Source of the DNA: Oreocharis arfaki | Lineage: Eukaryota > Chordata > Aves > Passeriformes > Paramythiidae | Reading direction: 5' to 3' | DNA: 64,000 nucleotides | Assembly (NCBI GenBank): GCA_013398015.1 | Contig: VZRR01009906.1 | Location: 310,913 to 374,912 of the forward strand | In this document: positions 13,016 through 25,485 of the stretch, in pieces | Numbering within the stretch: the stretch's first letter is position 1 | How the letters are laid out: each line of letters opens with the position of its first letter | The notes under the pieces: model-generated | Seen by the model: only the letters and a program-made list of their open reading frames with translations | Told to the model about the DNA's origin: nothing | Database searches by the model: none | Made by a program: the position numbers and the translations under genes

Positions 13016-13037
13016 AGGAGATCCTATAGGATCTCCT
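13016..13037. repeat. Perfect 22-bp palindrome
   Basis: The sequence AGGAGATCCTA followed directly by TAGGATCTCCT reads identically on both strands with no spacer. It stops abruptly on both sides. A perfect 22-bp palindrome is expected well below once in a random window of this length. It could serve as a binding site for a symmetric dimer, be the remnant of a small inverted insertion, or be a rare chance event. Confidence 0.9.
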
Positions 13038-13975
13038 TCCTAACAGCTGTTTTTCAGAAATAGAGCCAGTGTTAATAACAGAAACAGGCAGGTGCAGAGG
13101 TTGCTCAGCCCATCAGAAATGAGGCCACTTGCATTTAAGAGCTTATAAATGGATTTGGTTTTCTAATTTCAGGACCTACATTTGGGGGGAAAAAATCCTA
13201 ATTCATCATACAGTTTTCATTTTTAACCTCTCTGGAGATGTGCAGATGTTTAATTTTCAGTTCCGTGTATAGGCATTATAATCTCTCTAAGTATAAATCA
13301 GTCAAATGGTCTTCCTGTATATAAATTTAGTACTCCTTGATCAATGTATCTTTCATATGCATGAAAGAACTACCCCACATGCTACTGCAGCCTCCTACAT
13401 TTCCCTGTTCTTTTATTCAGCAGTATTGGATTTTCTTTTTTTTTGAGCAGTCATACTCCTTTGACAGTACATAGCTGTCATGGTTCTGTCTCACAGGTTT
13501 CTATACATCAGAGACCAGCTTTAAAACTATTTTGACAGGTTAAAAGCTGGGATTTTTCCAGGGACAGGATGGAGAGAAGCAGGAATGAGAGAAGTGAAAA
13601 AGAGTATTCCTTGACACCCCCTAATCTCCTCAGAGCAGATGGCACTGTCGTTTTCAAGTAGCTTCTGTGCACAACAGCCATTGCAAAAGAGTGAAAGTTG
13701 GAATGCTGAAAATAGTCTTTTGGGGAGATGCATACATATCTGTATGTGCATCTATCCAATATGCCCAGCTGTGAATGCAGGAGCAGACAAATGAGCAAAG
13801 CTTACCTTCCTTCTTCCTCCTCCTGTCCATTCACTAAAATTAATTGTTCCCCAAGATGCTGTAGGCCACATTGTTAATTATTATCTCTCTCTTCTGCACC
13901 TGAGGCATCACACTGGTTTAGAAAACAGCCTGCAAACAGATGGAGAGCTGCTGGAGATGAATCTGAAGGTATGTG

Positions 13976-13990
13976 AAAAAAAAAAAAAAA
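13976..13990 (+). repeat. A15 homopolymer
   Basis: Fifteen consecutive A residues followed by GGG. I looked upstream for a retrocopy or LINE tail and found none that I can name. Confidence 0.9.
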
Positions 13991-14430
13991 GGGATACAGA
14001 CTTTATGATACTGCAGGCTCAGATGGTCTATTAATTTTCAATAATATTCTGGAAAGGAAGGAGGTCTTTACATGTTTTCAGGCTTAATTTGTTTTCAAAA
14101 AAGGAGTTACAAGAGCCAATTACTTTTATGATTTCATCACAATCATTTATGCTTAAAGAATATTTATGGGAAAATATTCCAATCATCCCTGCACCAGCCT
14201 TGCTGTTTCTCAGACAACCCTTCCCCAGCAGGCAGCTGTACATGCACTGTGCCTGACAGTACCAAGGCTGGCTGTCTTGCAGACCAGACAGAAATGCCAG
14301 CTTGAACTGGATGCTGCAAGCAGCCTCTTGCCTGCTGCCTTAATGCCACTGGCTCATCCCCAACACCTACCTAACAACCTGATTCTGCCACCATGCTGCC
14401 ACAGAAAGCCACAGCAGCCTGGGGCAAAGC

Positions 14431-14473
14431 TGTCCCTTACATGCCCAGCCCATGTCCCTTACATGCCCAGCCC
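14431..14473 (+). repeat. Two-copy 22-bp tandem repeat
   Basis: The unit TGTCCCTTACATGCCCAGCC plus CA is present at 14431 and again at 14453, with the second copy identical through its first 21 bases. The perfect identity points to recent slippage or duplication, and such loci are often length-variable between individuals. Confidence 0.9.
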
Positions 14474-16681
14474 TCCCCACTTGCATGTGGCAATGTCCTG
14501 ATGCAATCCCAACAAAAATGCTCCACTCTTTGATCTAGCCTGGCAGTTAACAAAAAGCCACTGCAACTGTTGACACCAACTGGTTTTTCATCTTCCCAGA
14601 CTGAGGATCAAAGCTGGTATAACCGTAACAACGAGGCAGGGATGTCTCTAATGGTGCTCAAAGCTGTCCTGTCCTTGCAAAGGCACACAAAGCATGGGCA
14701 TCCAGACCTACCTGGTATGCATTCTGCCAGCTTCAGAACAGGTAAAAGGGTTTCCCTTTCACAAGTACTTCAATGTGATCATTTTCTGTGTAAAAGTACC
14801 CAAGAGATGTATCCAAAAACCATAAGCTCTTCTAATAGAGCCATCTTACCCTCATCTAAGGGAAAACTATTGCTGCACATAAGGAACAGTTGCAATTTCT
14901 AAATGGGGAAAAAAGGCTTTCAGACTTGGCTGGAAGTTCAGCTCTGCACATTAGCCAAATTATGCTAGAAAGGCAGTGGAAAAGTTATTAATAGATTTAT
15001 CAAATGACTATCCAAAGGAATCCAGACATTTTAGCCAAGAAACAAGAAAAAGCGAGTTAAATATACCACGATCTCTGATCCATAGAGGGGTGAGGAAGAG
15101 AAGGTGACACTTACAATGCAATGGCCACCCTTCCTTTTCCAGTGTTGAGCATATTTTGTGGAGCAGAGTCTACTTGGTAGAGATTGGTACACAATTTGTT
15201 GTGTGTTATACACAGTTTGTCAGGCTGTTACATGAATGTGTAAAGGAACTCTGGAACTTAAGTATGGAGTCATTTCCTCCAGTACCCAAATTGTGCATAT
15301 AAGTATTTTGCAATCCAGCAGAAATTTTCAACTGCCATCACTTTATGAAATTCTTGGTATAGAAACAACTTAATGCATAATGCATTGTATATGCTACCTT
15401 ACATTTAGCTTAGATCACTAAATCTACTGTCTCTCACTCTTTAAAAAAACTCATCAAACATAATAATTATGTCACAAGAATCAGTCTGTATCATTATCAC
15501 CTGTACAGGTTAATAAACAGTATACTGTTGCATGACCTTGGGCTTCCTAATCAAGGACTTGAAGTGAAAGATTCTTATTTTGTCTTTTCTCCTGTTCTGC
15601 AGATGGTGCAAAACGTGAACATTTAAAGCCAGTAGGGCTGGATACTTCTCCAGCTCCCCCTCTCTCTGCAAAAGCAGTATCAAGGCCTCAGGCACTCCAT
15701 CTGCCCCATGGGTAAGAGGTGGAGGCAAAGGTGGTTCTTGCTGAACTGCCTTGCCCCTCGGTGCTGCAGAGGATGAGATGGGTAACTGGCCAGTGGTGGT
15801 GCTTACCCAGAGGACTGCAGACTTCCAAAAAGCAGAGCTGCAAATAATATTAACATTTGATCTGAAAAGGACAATCTATTTCAACACTATTTTAGATTCC
15901 TTTCTTTCTGCAGTGAACCTTTTGGGTTTTTTTGGACAACAGTTCTTCGGTATAATGCAATTGTCTTTAACAAATTGCTTTTCCCAGCTGTCACTGTCAT
16001 TGTACCAAAAATTCTGGGTGATTTATTTGACCTGTAGCAGAGGTGTAAGACTAAGATTTTAGCTCTTCTCTGTTTCCAACAGGAGTGTTTCCTCTGGTAG
16101 GAGCAGTTCATTGATGGGGGCTATTGACTGTGGATAGGCACAAAAGAAAGGTGCCAGTATTTGGATACCTATCAGACACTCAGGTTTGTAGGCTGGGCTG
16201 AGAACAAACTTGTCCAATGGTGGTGATACATCATAGACTGTTCCCTGGCTCTCATAGGCCCTAAGACACTTCTTCCATTTCTGCCTTTTATGAGGGAAAA
16301 TGAGAGAAGATCTATGAAATCAATTCACGCTCTCAAAATGGTGCTTTAGTCACAGGTCACACAATTAGCCACATCTTCAAAGTGGTACATTTGCTGACTG
16401 GTAAATTCTCACCTCCAAGAACCTGGGCTAAATTTTAGTTTAAACACTTTGGTACATGGAAAAGATGTTGCCATTGCACACCTAAATTCCAGGTATTTCA
16501 ATGAATATATGAATAAAGGAAGGTTTTTTCTCTGGGGAAAAAAAAAAAAGTTGTGGCTGAAAGCTCTGGTCTGTTCTGTATCATTTGTATCCCCTCTAGC
16601 TGTTCCAAGATATTTCTATCATTTAGAGCCACATGAAATTTCTGGTGAAAAGTATATCTCAGTCAGACTTTATCTGTTGAC

Positions 16682-16708
16682 TTTTAACTCACACTTGGTG
16701 AGTTAAAA
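16682..16708. repeat. Perfect hairpin, 11-bp arms and 5-nt loop
   Basis: TTTTAACTCAC (16682-16692) and GTGAGTTAAAA (16698-16708) are exact reverse complements around the loop ACTTG. A short A run follows. It is moderately unusual for random sequence, and no function is implied by the context. Confidence 0.85.
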
Positions 16709-17324
16709 AAACCTTTTACATCCCCACAAAATAAGATTTTGCCTCTAGCATCAGTTATCATTCATCTGGCTATTGAAGAAGCTGACAGGTCTGTATTGTC
16801 CTTGCTCTCCTTTTTCATGCATCTTGAAAGGTACTTGCCTTTCTTTCACCTCATGGCACCTCAACATCCTCCCCACTTCTCAAAGATATTTGCTAACAAG
16901 GATTTCAGACATCATCAGCCCACTGTTAAAAATCCAGCAATGGCATCCATACATGCAACCTGATTTAAAATTGTCTTACTTAGCCAATTCCTGACCACTT
17001 ACACTGCCAAGTAAGGTTACAATTTACCCACACTCTACTTCTGTATGCAAGTAAGGCCTGGTGCAGTTACATAAGTAAAATATGGTAAGCAGTCTTCTAG
17101 TTCTGATAATTAACAATTGTAAGGCTTCGGCCAAAGTGCTGGTATTTACAAAATATTGGGAGTTCTCAACAGACATCACAGATTTTGTTGTTTGCCTCAA
17201 ATAGATCATATAGGACACCCTTCTGTACAAGCCTGCCAATGACTTCAGTGACCTTGCTGAGCTCACCAGAGAATGATCAGCCCCATGCAGAAAGGACAAA
17301 GTAGAAAGCAAAAGCAGAATGAAA

Positions 17325-17350
17325 AACAAACAAACAAGCAAGCAAACAAG
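17325..17350 (+). repeat. AAAC/AAGC low-complexity tract
   Basis: A run of about 26 bases built from AAAC and AAGC units. It is a simple repeat, with a purine-rich region following at about 17500-17600. Confidence 0.8.
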
Positions 17351-20300
17351 TTCTCTGTCATAGTAGTTAGCAAAGCAATCTTTTGGGGGATGATGTCAGC
17401 ACAGGCTGGCATCTGCTCCTAGGAGGAGAAAAAACAAAGTGAATGGCAGACAGGAGTGAAATGTTTAAACAGAGAGGGAAGACTTGCTCTAAACTTCAAA
17501 CAGGAGACATGGCTAAAAGGAAGGGAGAAAGGAAGAGCATGAGAAAAGCCTATGAGGGATGAAAGAAAGCCAACATGAAGGGAAAGGAAAGCAAGCAGGG
17601 TGGATAAGGAGAGCTCCATGAAGTAGTTCTGCCAGGGGACCATGTCAAAAGCCAAAACCAGTGCAGCACCAGCAATGGCACTTTAGTAGAGGAGAAAAAT
17701 CCAGCCCAGTGGTAGCCAGGAGAGGACCCAGAGGTACATAAAGTCTTCACTGAATGGATGCACCATGAGCAAAAACTTAAGGAAATGAAGAAAATTTGCA
17801 CTAATGTCTCATCCATTCTCTCATAAAATCAGAACTTCCCCCAGATCAGCATAGCCAAAATAGCTAAACTACTTGCAATACTTACATGTAGTGCCTGCAC
17901 CTGTCAATGAGTGATTATTAATTTTCTGTGCATAGGTCATGTAAAAAGTCACGTATTTTCTCTGTGATTTAGTTTCCCATCTGTAAAGCTGCCACCTCTG
18001 CTTCATTAAAGGCAAAGAGGCAATAAATTGACATGGAAGAACATAAATAAAGGACAAAGCAGATGATTTAATGGCAACATCAGGCTCAGGTCCAGATTAA
18101 AATAAAAAGCACATAAAACAGTGAAGAAGTTAACTGATGTATTTTATAATAAAAACATAAGCATCTTCCAAAATATATCTGAAAAGGTAAGAGGACAATT
18201 CAAAGTATCAGTAGGAAATTAAATTCCTCTCTTTCTTGTAGGCATTCACAGGCTCTGCTTCCCCTGTTGCCTCCCATCTAGTAAGACTTTTCCCCCTTCT
18301 TAACTCCTCCTAACTGTCAAGGTTTAAAGGACAGTGAAGAGCACAGGATGGGTTCATTAGAATTGCAAAGTATCGCCGCATACCATTTGCAGCAGGGCAC
18401 CATTTATCTCTGTTGCCACACCATACTGTGAGGTGGCACCAAAAACCAGACACTGCAGTCCAGAGCTAGGGAATGCTAATCATCCCACATCAGACCCAAA
18501 CCATGCGGGATTCAAGGTTAACTGTGGTTGAGAACATCTGTTCAAGGCAATAAATGACTCCCAAAGGCAATTGGGAGTGGGCTTTGTATTTTTGACATGA
18601 CCAGCTTCTTTCTGTTGGCCTGAAAGACCTGGGTCAAATTCTTGGCCATTTGTTTCAATCCCCTGTGTCTACATAACCACTTCTGTCCCCTTCCTTCAAT
18701 GGAGGGCACAACTACCTCTCCTCAGACCCTTTGAAGGCCACTCACAGTAAAAAATGAACACGACCATGTCTTTCTTTGCTTAGTTGCAGAGAAGTAACAA
18801 CATAAATTACAACTCCAGCACAGCAGTCTATGCATAAATACCATCACACAGTTTAGCTAAACGAATCTGTCCAGCCAGTTGCACAGGTTCACCCTAAAGT
18901 CAAGTCCAGACTGAGTTTAGTCTGCCTCAGAAATTTCTACCTTTCCCTGAAGTTTACTTTAAAAATATTTCTATTTTAATGTCCTTCATATTAAATGCCA
19001 CACATAGTGTCCTGTCCTATAGGAAAAATAAGCAGAACTGGAAAAGGTACTCAGTCAGCACTACGTTGTGGTGCCACAGCACGACTAAAGAAGTAACTAA
19101 GAGGTTGCCAGATCAGAGACTGCACATTAAGTTACTTTGCCTGTGGTCTAAGTCTGTAGTCCTGCTCTTATTGAAGTCAACAGCAAGCCTGCAGTTAATT
19201 GCAACAAAAGTAAGATGTATTTTAGGGAGCCACCATAAAGAGGTGGGCAGGATTATCTAATGATATATACGTATTTTACTAAATGTGCTACTTGTCAAGC
19301 TAATTAGTTACCCTGTAAATGAAAAGGTCAACCCTGCATAATATTTGCATCTCATCTTTCTGAGTCAAATTTCCTGTGCATGGTAGGTGGAAAGAAATAA
19401 ATTCTACTGAAGTTGTGAACGGCTGATAGGAACACTTTGGCAGGGAGAGAAAAATTTGGAAAAAGCTGTTCAAGGCTGATCTGAAGCTAAGAACATGGGA
19501 CATGTCCATCAGGAAGACACCCATCCCATGGCCACCAGCTCCATATCGCACAATTTGTTTGGAATAGCTCTGCAGCCAAGCAGTACATTGAAACTGTCAG
19601 CCAAACTTGTTTCACTGCTTCTGCTGCTCTTTACTAATCTACATATGCAAGTTGAGGAGAGACAAGGCTCAGGAAATCACTCCACTTTTGACCCCAAACT
19701 GCCATTCTCTAGAGAAGAGTTACCTGACAAGCCCTGTTATCGTGTGCACACTCCACTGTGTGCATATTTCCCCCTATTTCTACAGCTGGAGGAGAAATCC
19801 ATCACAGTACAGCTATTCTACACCTGCAGCTCACTAATTTTGAAGCTCTCAGAGCCTTGCACATCTATAGCAGCCCTTTTGTTTTCCAACACCTTTCTCA
19901 TTTACATATATCTGAAGTGTGAAAACTTGACAGAAAAACAAATGCTTGAAAGATATTGACAAAGCCATTAGAAAGAGGTTAAAGTAAAAGGATCAGAAGC
20001 TTTCTTGGGAAATATCAAACCGAAATAAACAGAATGTTTCAGGGCAGTCAGCAGATTAACCAGGAACTTTGGAATTTTTTTCTTTTTCAGTGGAACAGCC
20101 GGCTTTGTGTTTCAGTCTGTAAACATCCTATGCCAGAAGAGGATCTTCAGAGACTCTTTGTCCTTGCTAAAGGGCTTTACTTAATGGGGTGTTACATGAA
20201 AAAGCATATCTGTCTTTCAGGAAAATGTGCCCTGCGGGCTCACTGAAACACTGGCAATATCTAGAGGAAAAGAAAATCAGGATATGAAATATGTCCTGGC

Positions 20301-20408
20301 TATTGTAGGTTTAAATATATATTAAGTCACTCTGCCAGGACTGAAAACTCTGGTGTTATAAATTTCCCACCAACCTGTGTGCATTAAGTAGGTGTCAGGG
20401 GACCCTGC

Positions 20409-20490
20409 TCCCTCCAACAAGGAGTCACATCTTCCAAGCAGTGAATCACGTTGGCAAAGGCTCGAGTCTCGCTTGCAGAAGCTGTCCAAG
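20409..20490 (-). repeat. Degenerate 21-bp tandem repeat, about four units
   Basis: Read on the minus strand, the translated frame shows a 7-residue period with an Asp-Ser pair in each unit (LDSFC, KRDSSLC, QRDSLLG, RCDSLLE). At the DNA level the 21-mers are only roughly alike. It lies inside a GC-richer segment (about 20380-20610) and an open minus-strand frame (20322-20678) that has no other protein-like feature. Confidence 0.5.
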
Positions 20491-23071
20491 CCAGCTCTGA
20501 GCTCACTCTCCAGACAGGCTCTCCGTTGCAGGGAAGCCACAGGGGCCTGGGGCGCATCCCCCTGCCCATGGGCTGACCCTCTGCAGGGCTTCCACTGTGA
20601 CTGACACATAAGCTGGGAATTTAAAGCCCCTACACCTACATTACAAAGGGTTAGGTCATTCTCCAAATGACAGGTCATCTGAAATACCTGAATTATGTCA
20701 GACTATTTCCTTTGTGAGCCAGGATAAGGACTTTGCACCCCACTTAGCTGGCCTATATGTAAGAGGAGCAACTGGATTGCTTAAGATACAATATGAAGAA
20801 AGTTTAGCTGATAACTTGTATTTCAAAATCCTTCATTCCCCATATGTTTGAACCAAAGTTTTAAGTTCAGATGTACTTAATGATGCCTTCTTTTTTTTTC
20901 TGGTGCATATACAAGCTTATGCACAGGTAGCACTAGGAATCAGCTAGTCCATTAGAAAGGAAGTGAACACATACTCAGTTCTAGGCTTCAGAGAAGACAC
21001 ATCCCCCTCCCTGTATCTTTTATCAGGCAGGATTTTCCTGAATTCAAATAGCAATGAATAAGGCACTCATGTTCACCCTCCTCTACTAAGGTTCATCTGA
21101 GAAATGCTTCCTTCTGGCTCTGAGCTACACATCTTACCTGTCAGAAGAGATAACAACTCCTCTGTGTTACATCAACTCAATTCTCTAGAAAGCAAAAAAC
21201 AAAATTTCCTGGTTTTACTCGTAACACTTGCACAAGAGAGATTCAGGAGGTAGCAGTATATTTTTAAATCTCTTTCTTGTATGATCCTGGCTAAAAGCTT
21301 TCTCTCCACCCTCAACTGATTTTGACTTGGTTCCGGAGAACCTGTCTCGTATGCAACTGTTGAAATCTTCTGGAATTACCAAAACCCCCAAAATATGCAC
21401 AACTGGGGAATTAACCTGAAAAGGTTTTGGTGTTTGGAAGGCAAACATTCTGTGTCAACTTCAGCATTTTATGAGCAGTACTGAAATTCCCAGTGTTTAC
21501 CTCAAGGACCTGAGCACCTTTAAACCCAAACGACCTTTGAAGCCAGTGACCAACAGTTTCATTTGGTACCTCTCCTACTGGTTCAGCTCTGCACTGTGCT
21601 ATTTTCACCACATCAGTCCCAACTGTCCTATTCTTGAATTGGTTTTTGTCTTGCTCTTTAACACACTACTTGCTGTAGAAAGAGAAAATGTGAACAGCGG
21701 TGCAGACTTATTCTTAAAATAAATGCTCCCTTAATCAAAATTGGATGACTAACAAGCATAAAATTATGGCTCTAATACCACATATAATCGTTTATCTCAT
21801 TGCAAAGAGGCATACATCATTTGCATTGTGTTCCAGTAGTGTTTTATACCCACTTTACCATAATCTAAATGAGCATGCACAGCACAGACAAATGGAGATT
21901 CTAGCCCATCTTATGCATTTGCCTGGAGAGCACAATGATGTTTGTTGCGTGTGCTTTTAAAGACTGTGTTCCTATAAATAAACACATTAAAATGTAAAGA
22001 CAAAGGAGTGGGCAATCTCACTGCCTGAGCAGTTTCAATTGTGAGATATACTTTTCACAAAGAAGGCATGTTTTTAAAATATTTTTTTTTCTGGACAGCA
22101 ATTTTAATAAAGTATATTTGAAACTTATATGAGCTAGGGAATAAGTTTGTTGGAGAGAATTTAAACCTATGGATACATCAGCTCAGGATGTGGGTACTGC
22201 CAACCATACTTACAGCTCCGACTAGATATTATTTTGTTCTGGCCACTCCTCATTATCTGGTATGCATTTAACAGTCCAAGCCAGGGACTCAGCTTTAAAC
22301 AACTTTAAAAACTTATAAAAATGTCAACAGCCAGAGTATGCATTTCTTTCCTTGAAATTACTTCTACACAAAGGCTGTAAGAAGCTTTAACTTCTCCATC
22401 TGCAGCATCCTTCCTATTCCCAAAACCACCACAGCTGTGAAGTTCAATAATGCATAGTCCTTCAGGGATAGTTAGTATGGCTTCACGTGACAATATTTGC
22501 AAGAGCTGATTCCCAGCTCCCATGTATGACTTTACATCCTTTTCCGACCTTGCAGATCCGTGAGAAACTGGCACTTGAAACTCTGACATTTTCATGAGAG
22601 ACAAGCTGATCTTATACATAATTTTAGAGAGCTGTATAAAGCTCTTTTTCCCTCTTCACAAGGATAACTCACTCGGCACAGCTGATCTTACTGTACAGAA
22701 GCATGAGCCTTTACAAGCAGAAAGATAGGCATACTAAAATACATGGTAAAATTCTCTTCTGTATTGTTAAAATCATTTATCTGTGACATATGTGGCATGA
22801 AGATGAAAATGTGATATGGTCTAAAGGCTTTATTGTTACTTCACTCGGACTGTACTGCATTGCTTACGCTCAATGCACCATTTGTGCAACATGCTTTTCT
22901 TATTCTGCCCACAACCTGAGGCTACCACCCAAAAATCAAAGGAGCAGTACAATCTTGACACAGATTAACCTCAAAAATAAACTATAGCTATATTAAAGAG
23001 CTGTGGAGTTCTACCTGGAGATTATTTGCTCAAAGAACAGGAACATGACAGACATGGTAGGAGGATGAATT

Positions 23072-23173
23072 GAAGACGTCCCTGCTCATCGCAGGGGTGT
23101 TGGTCTAGATGACCTTTAAAGGTCCCTTCCAACCCAAACTAGTCTATGATTCTATGATTCTGTGATTCTATGG
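23072..23173 (+). mobile_element. CR1 LINE, 3' tail fragment
   Basis: A well-preserved CR1 3' end: 'gacgtccctgctcatcgcag', then 'gatgacctttaaaggtccc', then 'ttccaaccc', finishing in four ATTCTATG/ATTCTGTG-type units at about 23148-23173. Those terminal units set the plus orientation. Only the last 100 bp of the element remains, typical of 5'-truncated CR1 insertions. It is younger-looking than the 8024 copy. Confidence 0.93.
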
Positions 23174-23957
23174 CTGATCCTCAGCAAAATAAAAGAGATA
23201 GATGGATACTCTGCACAGCACATTAAACCCTTTAGAGTTCAGCAGAGTATCATTCTTTTTTTTCCTTCAGTCTGTCTTGTATGGATTTAGCACTTAAGAG
23301 AATAACTGTATTACATACAGGTATAAGTATGTTTATATGTGGAAATAAGTATTCTGTATTATTTATCTTGGTATTCATTGTGCAGGTAGTTTATTATCTG
23401 CACGTCCAGCTCTAATTACTGATTGACATTCAGTGTTCTGCTGCTGGGGATGGGTTTAATTACATTTCTCTAGTACTTTAAACTTTACTACTGCTTTCCT
23501 ACCAGCATAATATTGAAAACATTATTTTGTTCTTACACAGTCATGTTTCTGCATTCATTCTTTTTTTTTTCTGCAAAGTCTGCTCTCTTTCCAACAACCT
23601 CCCTCTTGTATACCACAGTGGTGTTCAGCTTTGACCACTAGTTCTGCCTCATTTGTTTCATCTCTTTTTACAAAGTATTCCCCTTTAGCTTGCATGCTTT
23701 ATTTTTTTCTCCTGAGCTAATTTAAAATTAATTTCATCAGTTCTTGGCATTTATGTCAGCTTTTTAGAGAAATCAATTCTCTGTGTGTCTACACATGACA
23801 TTGTGTCAAGAGACTTGTATGTCCAAGCACAACGTGTCCTTTAGTTTACTTTTCTTTGGCTATTTAGGACTGTCCACACAGAAGTATTGTACATTCATCA
23901 AGCCTGATTGCCTGGTCTTTAAACAATAGCAATTGTTCTTTCCATATTACATATCCA
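23174..23957. other. Spacer between two facing CR1 tails
   Basis: About 780 bp of AT-rich sequence without a recognisable gene. A T-rich stretch lies near 23561. It separates two oppositely oriented CR1 3' ends and would form the loop if they paired in RNA. Confidence 0.7.
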
Positions 23958-24093
23958 CAGAATCACAGAATGTTCTGAGTTGGAAGGGACCCACAGGGAT
24001 CATCAAGTCCAACTCTTAAGTTAACAGCCCATACAGGGACCGAACCCAAACCCATGACCTGGGCCTCACCAGCACCATGCTCTAAACAGTTGA
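23958..24093 (-). mobile_element. CR1 LINE, 3' tail fragment
   Basis: Begins CAGAATCACAGAATG and continues 'agttggaagggaccca..atcatcaagtccaactc', then the 'gggaccgaaccc..catgacct' segment and 'agcaccatgctctaaacag'. This is the reverse complement of the standard avian CR1 3' end, so the element is on the minus strand with its 3' terminus at 23958. It is truncated at the 5' side near 24093. No coding capacity. Confidence 0.95.
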
Positions 24094-25457
24094 AATAATT
24101 TCATTTATTTCTCCCTCCAACTTCTCCCAAAAATACAGAAAAACTACTACCCTCTTTCTGTCTTTTGATGTTTCCCTAGGTGTTAACAAGATGTGAAAGA
24201 AAAAGATATTCTAAAGGCTTTTCTTACCTTATCTCAATGATTTCTCTGGAATTTGTGAATGTCGTTCATCTAGATCAGTTACCTTGTCAAAATGTAATGG
24301 TTCCATATACTTAACAGTGTGCTCTAGCATAATCATAAACCCTTTAATATCTTCTGTGGGAAAATACATTTTCATCTTCCAGATGTGACCTTCAGCTTTT
24401 TTCAGAAATGCCTATACTACGGAAGAGAAAACACATTGAGTTCTCTGAAATACATTCTTTACTAACAACAGCTCTTATTCATGTTGCTTTGTGACCTTGC
24501 AAGCTAGGTTTGACAGATAACTCTACATATTCTATTCTTATAAAACCATTTCTTTTTACCATACTAATGCCATTAATTAGCATTATTATTACAATATTAA
24601 AGTCTAAATTTTGCTTCTCATCAATTTATCACCAATATCTCCAGCCTTCCTTGCAGCTACAAGAACTCTCCCTTTTTCATATGAAGCATTTTCTTCCTCC
24701 ATAAATAATTTTATTGAGCGTGAGGTAAAGTCTGGGTTATCTGGTCCAAGCAATCCAGCTCACACTTGACATTTACATACTTTTCACATACGTAAGTGTG
24801 TACTTTGAGAGCTTCTACCTTCTGCATCAGACCGTTGTACAGCACAGAACCATCTGTAGCCATCTGTAATAACATACACAGAAAGGGGGAAAATTCTAAA
24901 TTTGCTTCACACTACCAGACTTGTGCATGTGATATTGGTTGTTGTAAGAGGGAGGCAAAAGTTTGCAGTACTTCCTAACAGTAATTCCAGCAGTGGAGAG
25001 CACTGGAGTAAGAGGATGCCTAACACACATAAGTCTGTTCATTCATGTAGTGCAAAATGACAGCTGTGAAACTCCGTACTGTAGACAGAGCTTGGCCCAA
25101 TTTGTATGATATTACACACATGGCAAAACTGAGCATTCCAATTCAGATTTTTTCCACACTGCTCAGGTATGAAACACCCATCTGGTGCTTTCCAACCTAA
25201 CCCTGTTAATAAATCCTGTGTTATTAGTTTTATATCATTTCACTAAATGTTCCCTGATGAATGTTTTGTAGATATGCAGAAAGAGAGAACCTGGGTGTAC
25301 AAATGTACCTGTGTGATGTACAGGGTCTGGAGAAACTAACTACACTACCAACAACAATGAAATCATCAAAGTACCCAAGGAGACAGTTGTTACTGTGAAA
25401 TCTTACAACATGACACATCACTGTACAAGACAAGCATTTGACTATCCAAACTAAAAT

Positions 25458-25485
25458 ACATACACACACACACACACATATATAT
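25458..25485 (+). repeat. CA/TA dinucleotide microsatellite
   Basis: About ten CA units run directly into four TA units. It is a compound microsatellite and likely length-variable. Confidence 0.95.

Larger units (their letters stand above)
8144..23071. other. Long AT-rich non-coding stretch
   Basis: I recognise no gene in this stretch of almost 15 kb. The open frames are 60-154 codons long, many start on TTG, GTG or CTG, and none forms a convincing exon series. Notable non-coding structures are listed separately: hairpins at 9808-9872, 11479-11519 and 16682-16708, a palindrome at 13016-13037, a 22-bp tandem repeat at 14431-14473, and a 21-bp degenerate repeat at 20409-20490. Homopolymer runs lie at 8316-8335, 12393-12407 and 13976-13990. 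No CR1 tail is visible inside it. Confidence 0.65.

Noticed and set aside
13921..13990. Possible retrocopy ending in an A15 tail
   Set aside because: No recognisable gene or LINE body lies upstream, and no flanking target duplication was seen.
17419..17655. Minus-strand peptide containing A-F-D-M-V-P-W, resembling a LINE reverse-transcriptase motif
   Set aside because: Only this short string fits. The surrounding residues do not follow the CR1 reverse transcriptase, and the DNA is a low-complexity purine-rich stretch on the plus strand.
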